Shown piece after piece: positions 23,501-35,500 of a stretch of DNA of 64,000 bases. The position numbers were made by a program, and so were the translations under genes. Where the stretch lies: positions 46,644,448-46,708,447 of the forward strand of contig NC_086383.1 of assembly GCF_036588685.1 (NCBI RefSeq), in the 5' to 3' direction. Each line of letters opens with the position of its first letter. Position 1 is the stretch's first letter. A model generated the notes under the pieces. That model was not told the origin of the DNA. It worked only from the letters and a program-made list of their open reading frames with translations, and did no database searches. This DNA comes from Mytilus trossulus (lineage: Eukaryota; Mollusca; Bivalvia; Mytilida; Mytilidae).

Positions 23501-26500
23501 TGAACTAACTATAAACGCTAGTCATTACCAAAAGCTCATAAAAACGGTTGGCCAGGCGCAGTATAAAGTCACAACAAGAAGCGTATGTGCTCACAGGACG
23601 TTTTTGCGAAAGTAAAGTCCAAATAAATGTTCCGAAAACTATTATATGATAAGATACAGAAACCTTACCCATTATTACGTTTTCCCCATACACACATTAT
23701 ATTATCAGCTGACTGCTCAAGAGGAGGGTTCCAGCTTATATAGATTCTTGAAACATTATTTCTGAGTAAATCGTCTTTCAACAATTCCACTTGCATCCCT
23801 GCTGGAAGACTTGCCATAAATTCCACTGAACTAAAAAAAACATCATTTATATATAAATGTATGTGAAGTTAGCAGCCAGTTCTTTATTCGATATTCGATA
23901 TTCAATATCCAACCGGCTCACAGGCACTTGCCTCAAAAAAAAATCCTATATACCTTAATATAACACAAGGTACTTAACTAAATTTTTGAATAATAACACC
24001 CAGTCCCAAATTCCCGTTATTTTTTTTATTTCCCGGTTGACAAACCTACTTAAACTTAATATGCCGTAAATCTAAATTGATTTATCTACACAATGGTATA
24101 TGACACGACTATCATTGATATCGGGATCATTAGAAGCAGGCCTCAGAAGTCGGTCAACGGGATGTTTTTTTGCATTCGTCTCATTTTTTGGCAACATCCC
24201 AGAATATTGTCATATTAGATATCTATGGAGGGCTTATATTGTCACTTTTCAGCTAAAAATTATCAAAATTTTAGGACAAAGGGCACAGGACAATGGTGAT
24301 TGCCCCCTGATCTCTCAATCTGCCTAATATTAAGCCCCCACTTATGAAAATTCCTGGATCCGCCACTGACGGTCATTCAATGTCCATAAAGTTTTGACAT
24401 TTTTTAGCTAAAAAGTGACAATCTAAGCCCTCTGTAGATCTCGAAAATGACATTATTCTTGGAAATTTTTCTGATACAACCTTCATATATACAAAGTCTA
24501 TGATTTAGTTGAATTTTATGGACATTGAGAGACCGGGGGGGGGGGGGGGGGTCTCACCCTTATTTAAGCGGCTTCAGGTAGATTTTCACTGATTTGTTTG
24601 TTTGGTTTTTTTTTGGCCTACAGCCTTTCCATTAATATTACTACTGGTAATTCTAAATTTTTCTAGAGTTATCAGTTTTTCTTTTTGTTTCAAGAAATAT
24701 CATGTATAAAAGTACTTCTTTGAAGTCGTTTTATTTACAAACTTTATACCAGATAAAGACAAATATGAAAATTAGAAAAGGGTTTATATTCGAGGACAAC
24801 GAGAATATATAACAGCTTGAAGAGGTCATTTAACGATTTCTTACATATCCTCTTAACTATGAAAATCGTGTTTTTAATGTAATCAAGTATTTCTTTATTT
24901 TTATTATTTTCAAAAAAAAATGAATATCCAAACGACTGCTAGCAGCCGGTTCGATATTGAATATCGAATAACGAACCGGCTGCTAACTTCACATACATTA
25001 TATACAATGTGCTTGGCAGAAAATCTTTAAAGAATTTACATTTATTTTTATTGTTTTATTATGAAAGTCAATTAAACAAAAATCAAAACATGTACCTTCA
25101 TATACAAAACAGGTATATCTGATAGATTCGGTCGAGGTTTATACCAGTTAATAGTTTATTGGTTTTCAAAGGTACCAAGCTTATCATTCAATACGCCAGA
25201 CACGCGTTTCGTCTAAATAGAGCTTTCTTACAAATTGACGAAAAGTACGAACGAACGAAAAGGCAGCACGTATTTCACTTCTACAATAACAGTTAAATGA
25301 GTCTTTGTTATATCCAGTAAAACAGCATAAATCAAGTTTATTTAAAAAAATAATTATATCAAAAATAATACACGATTTTAACATAATCAAACAGAGAAAA
25401 ATAGTGTCAAATACACTTACGTCTGATACGTTACTTACGTAAACCACGAGTACACACATTTCCGCGGGAATTTTTTAAGCACGAGTTTCACGATTAACAT
25501 TTCAATGACATTATTGAACTTACGTTAGTCTAACTCTAACGACAAGATTCACATTTATTTTTATTTGTTTCAGTACACTTTCAGCAAATTGTCAAAGTGG
25601 AATATCGAAATTTGCTAAAAACAAATGATGCTACAATGTTTTTTAAAAGTAATGTTGAATAAATCAAGAAAAAAAACGACTTTGTAAATCAAGAAAATGA
25701 ATCTACAATTTTGCACCATATATATTCTGGATTTTATAATGACGTTTTAACAGTACATATGTTTGAAAGATAGACGCGAAATAAACGATGTTGTGCTCCG
25801 GTGTATCATATACACACATTTAGGGGGTGCAATGAATATTACCAGGGGAGAGGCGATGATTCAAAAGTTATGAAAAGAGCAACAGCATATGGCATAGTCT
25901 GAAGATAATTCTTTTTTTTTCTTCATTTACATTTCATTATTTTGAGCGTTGCAAATTTTGAATCAAGGAAGTATTTGTGTTTCTGTTAGGGAGGAAGACA
26001 ATGTATTTGCTTTGACATTTTGCTTAGGTTAAACAGTGCAACATTGTAATATCGAAGAGTGGGGGAGCGGCCGTTTTTTTATGTTCTAGTGGCATTTTTC
26101 TCGTCTGACTACTCTTTATTTATATTTTTATTAGTGTTATCTTCTCCGACCTGGTGGAATCAATAATCATATTCCAACCTTGCGTACGTCACAAAAATCA
26201 AATCCTAAATATATCTCAAGAAAAATCCAATTAAATAAGTGTCGTTGCATGCACGATAATTGTCCGAGGTTCACGACTATTTTTAGATATGTCAAAATAA
26301 AGGATCCCTAAAACGAGTCTTACGTATGATTAGTCAAGCATACGTACCTTTCGTCAATTTGTAAGAAAGCTCTAATAAGACTCATCGGTTACGCTCAGAT
26401 AGAAAAAAAGTTAGAAATCCAAACAAGTACAAAGTTGAAGAGTATTGGGGACCAAAAATTCAATATAATAGTGCTAAATAGAGCTAAGGTCATCTATGCC

Positions 26501-29500
26501 TGGGATAAGAGAATCTTTAGTCTTTCGAATAACTTATACTTTTGCAAACAGTAAATGTTTTTTAGGATAAGTCCTATTTTGTTATATATCTCTCTGATTC
26601 AGGCAAAACAGCATATGAAAGGCGCTTGATTTCTTGGTTGATAACATATTTGTTACGTTTTGAGGACGAGTTTTTTAAACAAGCAGATGACTTTCCCATG
26701 GGAACCAACTATGTCCCTCTTCCTGTCGACTTGTTTCTTTAATCTTATAAGGCTGATTTCATACAGGAACTTTTTAAGAAGAAAAAGAAAAGAAGTTAGC
26801 ATTATCCTTTAAAGTTACTTTTCGCTAGACAGATGATGGTCTCTACTTAATAATTCAAAATTTGTTGAATATAGTGAACATATCTATCCAATCGAACTAG
26901 AGATAAAGGATACATCAGTTACAGTTAAGTCTGTCTCATATCTTGTCTTGCAACTAGAAATTGACAATGAGGGTCGGTTGAAACCCAAACTTCACGACAA
27001 AAAATATGATTTCAGCTTCCCAAAAGTGAACTTCCCATTTCTATGTAGCATCATTTCAGCAGCGCCTGTATACGGAGTATATGTCCCCTAATTGATACGA
27101 TTTTCCCTGAATTTTATTCCCTATTATGGTTACCTTGCGGTTTGCTGCTCACAAAGAAGCTATTTAAAAGCGATAGTTCTAAATGTTGAAGTTGAAATCA
27201 TTCCTTCGTAAAATTTACTGACGCCATCACGAGTTCATTGACCGTTGTGGAATATCCGTTTCACAGATGACAGCGGGTATGTTTCTTATGTCGTAACTAC
27301 AAACCCATTCCCTTTTCACGAATGTGACTCGTCGAATTGGACTTATTAATGAATTTGTACCAAATGAGCAACATGATTGGTTAAAAGCGTCATCGTGGAG
27401 ACCGTGTATATTTCATATTAGGTTAGTAGGAAGGCGGGGCTTATTTCATACACAATTAGTAGTGGAGTTACGTTCCTTTCTATTCAATATTAGGTAAGAT
27501 GGAAGATGGGGCTTATTTCATACACAGTTAGTAGTGGTGTTCATTCCTTTTATCAAATCAAAACGATACTGAGAAAAAATCTGAAAGTTTTCAACAGACG
27601 AAGAAATGATGATTAAGATAAAAATAAATTCGGAAAACACATTTAAACCTAACAAGTTGTTAGTGTTGGCATCTTTTTTGTAGGATCAATGGAAGTAGCT
27701 AGTTTCTTAATGCTAACAGTTTTAAAGACTTGCTCACGTCACTGATGAGTCCTTTTTTAGACGAAACGCGCGTATGGCGTATTTACAAAACTTAGTCCTG
27801 GTATCTATGATGAGTTTATTTACTTCCACTGGGTCGATGTCACTGCTGGTGGAGATTTATTTCCCCGAGGGTATCACCAGCCCAGTAGTCAGCACTTTTG
27901 TGCTGACATGAATTATCATTGATATGGTTATATTTATAAATTAACTGTTTACCAAAAAATGTATTTTTTTAAATACTAAGGCTTTTCTACCTCAGGCATA
28001 GATTACCTTAGCTGTATTTGGCAAAAATGTTAGGAATTTTGGTCCTCAATGCTCTTCAACTTCGTACTTTATTTGGCATTTTAAACTTTTTTGGATTCGA
28101 GAGTCACTGATGATTCTTTTTAGACGGAACTCGTGTATGGCGTTTTTACAAAATTTAGTCCTGGTATCCATGATGAGTTTATTTGATAGGTCACTGGTTT
28201 CAATTTCACACGTTAAGATAGTCGGTAAGAAAAATTCGTTACATAGTGTTAGTTACGTAATACAGTATATATGGGGTCAGTAAAATTCCATATGAGGATT
28301 CGAGCTTAACCCCATATGGAATTTAATGACCCCATATATACTGTATTAGGTCACTAGCACATTCGGAAAGTCCATAATCACATGGCAAAATCAAATGACA
28401 AAACACATCAAAAACGAATGGACAAGAACTGTCATATTCCTGACTTGGTATAGGCATTTTCAAATGTTGAACATGGTGGATTACACCTGGTTTTATAGCG
28501 CTAACTCTCTCACTTAGACAATGTTAGATGACAGTCTCATCAAATTCCGTTATATATAAAATGATGCGTTAACTTAACAAACACAATAAGTAAAATAGTC
28601 AAAACATGGGTACAGTAGTCATCATCGTGTTACAATTGATGGACAGGAAAGAAAAAAATATTCCTTAAGACGTCCATCAATGGAACTTTTCATTTAAAAT
28701 CTATCCGATTCATTATGGCAAACAACTTAAATAAAAGGAGCTGTTACGATACAAACACTATTTGAAACAGTTGTTTCTGTTCCATACCTTATCGTTTGAA
28801 GCATTTGAGACGCCATCATGACTTGGTTGAATATTAAACGTTTATTTGTGCCACAGATAATCAGCAATATTTTCAACCAAGTATATCCTCTTTTCCTCGA
28901 TGTAGACATTACCAATTGCAGCTTATCACTTACAAACTAATAATGTATGAGGGGTTAATGTTTTAGCGGTGGTAAAAATTTGAAAACAACACCTTTAACA
29001 ATTTCTTGCTTCCGAAGCGCTTTTCTGGATTTACCTTCATCAGGAACGCTCAAAGCCAAACATTTGAATTCCGAAGATGTATAAGTACCGAAAATCGTTT
29101 TAAGAGCTTTATGTCAAAAATACAACTAGAGTAAATAGTCAAATTCATATAAAGCCAACTTTGTCAGATAATTTAAAAATTTATAAACGGACAATTTTTG
29201 TAAAGTTTGTTAAATCATGTCAGTACCGAAGCACTGACTACTGAGCTGATGATATCCTCAGGGACTGATAGTCCACCAGAAAAGGTATGGACCCAGTGAT
29301 ATTATAAATTGAAAACAACACGTTTAATATTTTGTTTGCTTCCGAAGCGCTTTTCTGGATTTACCTTCATCAGGAACACTCAAAGCAAACATTTGAATTC
29401 CGAAGATGTATAAGAACCGAAAATCGTTTCAGAGCTATATGTAAAAAAAAAAAAAAATAGCAAAATTCATCTAAAGCCAACTTTGCCTGAGGGAGCTAAA

Positions 29501-32500
29501 ACCTTAGTTTCATAATAATTTCAAAATCTATAAACGGACAATATTGTAAAGTTTGTTAAATCATGTCAGTACCGAAGCACTGACAACTGAGCTGACGATA
29601 CCCTCAGGGACTGATAGTTCACCAGCAGAGGTATCAACTCAGTGAAGTTAAAAATTGAAAACAATACGTTTAATAATTTCTTGTGTCCGAGGCGCTTTTC
29701 AAGATTTACCTTCACCAGGAACGCTCAAAGCCAAACATTTTAATTCTGAAGATGTATAAGTACCGAAAATCGTTTAAGAGCTAAATGTAAAAAATAACTA
29801 AAATAAATAACAAAATTTCATATAAAGCCAATCTGCAATTCTATAAAAGTCGTCTGGTATGAACAGTTTACCGACTATTTAAAATTCCTTATCGTGACAT
29901 TTGATTTAGAATAAATGGTTAATCTACCTTTTGTTCGTCTTGATGGGTTTTATATTTTCTGGTTCATTGGTATGTTTCTGAGATTAGTGTGGCGTCCACT
30001 AGTAAACATTACGGACTAGATGAATCCCACCTACAGTATGTGTGCGGATTTTTGTATTTTAGTTTTTATTATTTGAAAGCGTTGAAGACCAATGGTGGCT
30101 TTGGGCTGATGTCTACTTTGGTCGAATTGTTGTCTCTATGAAATATTCCTTGTTTCCATTCCCTATACTAATACATAAGTAGCATGTAAGAGAACCTGCC
30201 TAGTGTCTCAATTCGTTTATAGTGAATGTGATTTCCTCGGATTTCATTTGGTTGTTGTGGTCCAGTTGGATTGGCTACTTTCGATTTTTGATATGCTGAT
30301 TTTGTTTGTTCGGTTTCTGTAAATACATCATAGTAAAAATCAGACTAATATTAATTATATTTTGATTTTTATAACTGAAACTTACTTTGATAGTTTACTT
30401 TCCACGTAAACACCATTTCTGAATTTTCCATTTTTTAGGAAACCCGGATAGGATATACGATGTCCATCATCAAGCGTGGGATGTGCAAATGTCATGTCTG
30501 TATCGTCGCAACTACTCGGATTATCAATCACTTTCACGGTAAACTAGAAAAATAGTTATACAGTTATGAAACAGTCGTCGTAAGATTGTCGGAAAAAGAA
30601 AGCTTAAAACTGTTATCAAAACAAAAATATCCCTTCGAATACTTTTATCAAGGTGAATCTTATCATTACGAAGACATATGAATTAGATATGATTAATATC
30701 CTTGCTTTAGTTATTCCAAAGCCCACGTTGTACTATGCTCAAGTACTGTAAACCAACTTATATTCGCGAGCGATTTATTTTCACGACTTTGGCGAGTAGA
30801 AAAATAACGCGAATATAAATCGTCGGGAATATGTAAACCTTGGATTTTTCCTTATTAAACGTCATCAAGTTAATAAGAAATTCGCGAAATTAAATAGCCG
30901 CGAAGTGGTAAAGAAAGGATAAAACGCGAAATAAAGTATCCGCGAAAATAAGTTGGTTTACAGTATATATCGTATATATAAAGAAGATCTACAAATAAGT
31001 TAACATGACCAAAAATGTTCAGTTCACCCCTTAACGAATTATTGATCTTTATACATTGTATTTATGTTTGGCCCCCCTATTTTCTCATTTTTAAATTCTG
31101 TTTAGGAAAGCTACTTATCGTGTTAAAGTATTCACGTAGGTTTGAAGTTTGTTTGGCTAAACTTCAAAACCATTAATTTCAGAAAATGGGTGAGGTTTGG
31201 GTTGTAGGGCAGCAAAAACGCCAAAATCAGAAAAAAGTTACGATTTTTCGGTCATTATTTCTTAAAATTCAATAGGATGCGCCTATGTGACCCAGAGAAA
31301 ATTACGTAGATTTAGACGGCATAAACAGTGCTAAGCACATTCGAAAATAAAGAGTGGTTAGGTGATTCTGTCAATATTTCTGAAACAGTAATACAATATT
31401 AGTCCACAAACCTGCAGAGGTATTTTACTGATACTGTGGCGTGGGGTTACAGTGTCATTTCCGATTTTTATTGTATAGATTGGATAATCTTCTATCATGA
31501 GCGTTACACGGTATGATTCGCCAGCTTTGTATCCATTCATTGTAGTTGCATCGATGATGAGTTGTGCTAGAGTCTATAATAAATAGAGCAGCCAGGTTGG
31601 TAATACATGTATAGCGTTATTAAGGGGATGTTTTTATATTATTCCGTTATGATGTTCCTGTACAGTCGTATTATATCAAATAGTTATCAAAGGTACCTGG
31701 ATTATAATTTAGTACGCCAGACGCGCGTTTCGTCTATATAAGACTCATCTGTGTTGCTCAGTTCAAAACACTTGTAAAACTAAACAAGTACAAAGTTGAA
31801 GAGCATTGAGGACCCAAAATTCCCAAAAAGGTGTGCCAAATACGGCTGAGGTAATCTATTCCTGGATCGATAAGAAAATCCTTAATTTTTCGCAAAATTC
31901 AAAGTTTTGTTACAGGTAATTTATAAAGATGACCATATAATTGATATTCATGTGAACACCAAAGTGATGACTACTGGACTGGTGATACCCTCGTGGACGA
32001 AACGTTCACTAGCATTGGTATCGACCCAGTGGTGAAAATAGTTATTAAAGGTACCAGGATTATAAATTGGTTTAAATCATTCATATTACGTCTTCGATGA
32101 ATATGATGTATTCAATAGATATCAAAGGTACCAGGATCATAATTTAGTACGCCAGACGCACGTTTCGTCTACATAAGACTCATCAGTGACGCTCATATCA
32201 AAATATTTATAAAGCCAAACAAGTAAAAGTTGAAGAGCAATGAGAATCTAAAATTCTAAAAAGTTGGGCCAAATACGGCTTATGTAATCTATGCCGGCAT
32301 GTGCTAAAAGGTGGAGTGGGGTGGAGTGGAGTGGTGGAGTGATGAAGTGGTGGAGTGTTGGAGTGATGAAATAAACTTAACATATTCAAAAAAAAACAAT
32401 AGAAAACCAAAAATCATATATAATTGTTTTATTGCAGCACACAATTAAGTTATATCATTCCATTTGACATATTTAATTATTCATCAAAGTCGGACAATGT

Positions 32501-35500
32501 TTAAGTTTTTGGTAGCATTTTATTACAGCCTTGATGGAAAAAAAAGGGTCAATGTTGTTTATCGTGTAATTTGTTTTACTGTTATATCTCCAAACAATAT
32601 TAAAAAAAAGATAAATGTTAAATGATAGATTTCTATAATTTAGGAGTGGGTCTTTCAGCATTTTTTCCTTATTTAACAACATTCTGGTGTAAATAACTTT
32701 AAAGACAATTAAGACACTGAAGTTCAAAGACATGATTTAAAACAACCATTCCATCTTATCATCATAGCTGTAATAATAAAAGAAAATGATTCGGCTGTGG
32801 ACAATCATTTTCAGATAAACATAGAAATGTTCCAAATGGTCTTGTGTAAAACTAGAGGCTCTCAAGAGCCTGTATCGCTCACCTGATTCTACTTGGGTTT
32901 TTGAAATCATATAAAAAAATATAAAATTTGGCTAAAAGTGACAACACAACCTCATAAGGAAAGGAACATTCAGGCTATGTTTAATATCATTCAAAAGTCC
33001 CCCACTGGCGGCCATCTTGAATGACGGATCGGCTACAAAGTATCAACACTTGGTCAGCACTTTATAAGGAACATTCATGCCATGTTTGGTTTTATTCCAT
33101 TCAGTGGTTCTCAAAAAGAAGTCATTTGTATGCATTTCCCATAGGGTCCTATGTTTAACTAAGTCCCCTACTGGCGGCCATCTTGGATGATGGATCAGCT
33201 ACAAAGTAACAACACTTGGTCAACACCTCATAAGGAACATGCATGCCATGTTTGGTTTCATTCCATTCAGTGGTTCTCAAAAAGAAGTCATTTGTATGCA
33301 TTTCCCATAGGGTCCTATGTTAAACTAAGTCTCCTGCTGGCGGCCATCTTGGCTGATGGATCAGCTACAAAGTAACAACACTTGGTCAGCACCACATAAG
33401 GAACATTCATGCAATGTTTGATTTCATTCCATTCAGTGGTTCTCTAAAAGAAGTCATTTGTATGCATTTTCCATAGGGTCCTTTGTTAAACTAAGTCCCC
33501 CGCTGGCGGCCATCTTGGGTGATGGATCAGCTACAAAGTAACAACACTTATTCAGCACCTCATAAGGAACATTCATGCTATGTTTGGTTTCATTCCATTC
33601 AGTGGTTCTCTAGAAGAAGTTCAAAATGTAAAAAGTTAACGACGACGACGACGGACGCCAAGTGGTGAGAAAAGCTTACTTGGCCCTTCGGGCCAGGTGA
33701 GCTAAAAAGAAATTATCATAGAATGTATGTTTAAGTCCAAGATCTAAAATCTTGAAACAATCTGTTTCTCTACAAAACACATATTTTTATTTAAATGGTG
33801 ACTGTGCAAGAAAAAAGAATCCTCAGTTTGAATTTTAATCCATAATGACATAAAGCAAAGTTTATCACATGAGCATTGCCTTTTACTAGAATCGCTCGGA
33901 ATTCAACATTAAATGATTTGGACAATAGATAAAGTCTTCATTTTACAATAAAATTTGTTGATATATTTATATCTGTTTTGTTGTCATAATATGCAGAACA
34001 TATAATGTGTGGTTTGTACTGATTTAACATCTGTTTATTTTATCAAATTAATTAATAACAACAACATTTTTCATCTATCAAAGTTATTTATTTCTGAGAT
34101 TATAGTAATGACAGTTTTATGTGTTCTATGGAGAGGAGATGGTGGCAAGATATAGTTTCCTAGTCTATTTTTAATTGGAAGAAACAGGCTATTTTAAATA
34201 GTGCAATCATAGATAAAATCAAAGTAAAAATGTTGAGTGACAATTTAATTTTATTATATCATTGTCAATTGACAAAACAAGTATTAATAATTTTATTTTA
34301 TTTTTTTATCACAAGAAGATTTTTTAGGCTTTGTTAAATTCTAACATATTTTGCTTGGAATATTTTTTTAACTAGGGACTTAACCTACCACAATTTGTAA
34401 ACATACCTGCCAACTTTTCAAAATGCCCATGGGGGTTTTACGTGCAAGATGGCTTGTATAGTCCTACAAACCCTTCAAGGGGGCCTCAAATATATCTTAA
34501 TGTTGTTTTTTGGCTTCTTTATACTTTTACAAGGCTATAGCTACTGTAAAATTAATAATTTTGTTTAAAATTATGGAAAAAATTGCACTTTCAAAATTTC
34601 AATTGCTACCCAAAACATAATCCAACTTTGATGATTAATCAAACATGTCAAATTAAAAAATATAACATCATTGTCTGCTGCAATTAAAAAAGAAACAATT
34701 ATAAATGTTTGTTTTTTTATTGATTTTTGGATATGTTAAGCATATTTCACTCCACGACTCCACTCTAACACTCCAATACTCCACTCCACCTTTTAGCACA
34801 TGCCATCTCTACCTGTGTTAAGAAAATCCTTAGTTTTTCGAAAAATTAAAAAAAGATTTGTTTACAGGAAATTTAGGAAAATGACCACATTATTGATATT
34901 CATTTCAATATCGAAATGTAGACTACTGGGCAGGTGATACACTCGGGGACGAAACGTCAACCAGCAGTGGCATCAACCCAGTGGTGTAAATAGTTATCAA
35001 AGGTACCAGGAGTATAATTTAGTACGTCAGACGCGCGTTTCGTCTACGTAAGACTCATCAGTGACGCTCATATCAAAATACTTATAAGCCAAACAAAAGC
35101 CAAAAAAGCTGAAGAGCAATGAGAATCTAAATTGCAAAAAGTTGTGCCAAATACGGCCTAGGTAATCTATACATGTGTTAAGAAAATACTTAGTTTTTCG
35201 AAAAATTCAAAAATTGCTTTATGCTAAACGTTCTTCGTAACTCACAAACTTAGTTATATTAAAACGAAAAAAATGAATAATTGGCCAATCATACCACATT
35301 TTCTTTTTTACAATTATCTTGTTATCAAATTTTGTTTAAAAGATGTGATGTTTGGGGGGTTTATTTACAAAATTGATGCACTATTTGTTAATGTCAAAAA
35401 TGTGTTCTTAGTTCGATATTCAATGTTCAATATCCAACTTGCTGCTCTATTTACGAAGGAAATCGTTTTATTGTCTTCAACCCTTATCAATGATTATGTA

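Larger units (their letters stand above)
25160..28190 (+). mobile_element. Decayed Penelope-like element bracketed by hammerhead repeats
   Basis: A broken reverse-transcriptase body (about 26570-27370) lies between a minus-oriented hammerhead repeat on the left (25160-25218 continuing at 26374-26560) and two plus-oriented tandem repeats on the right (27690-28190, cores 365 bp apart). This fits the inverted terminal-repeat arrangement known for Penelope-like elements. A 1155-bp TIR element interrupts the left repeat. Confidence 0.65.
31670..35222 (-). repeat. Tandem hammerhead-repeat (retrozyme-like) array of three units, split by a 2.5-kb element
   Basis: Hammerhead motifs at 31714, 32149 and 35024 are joined by the same unit body. 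After removing the 2509-bp insertion (32296-34804), its duplication and an extra 75-bp stretch at 32070-32117, the unit is about 357-365 bp. No protein is encoded. The array lies in intron 4 in the same orientation as the membrane-protein gene, so its RNA would be part of that pre-mRNA. Confidence 0.82.
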
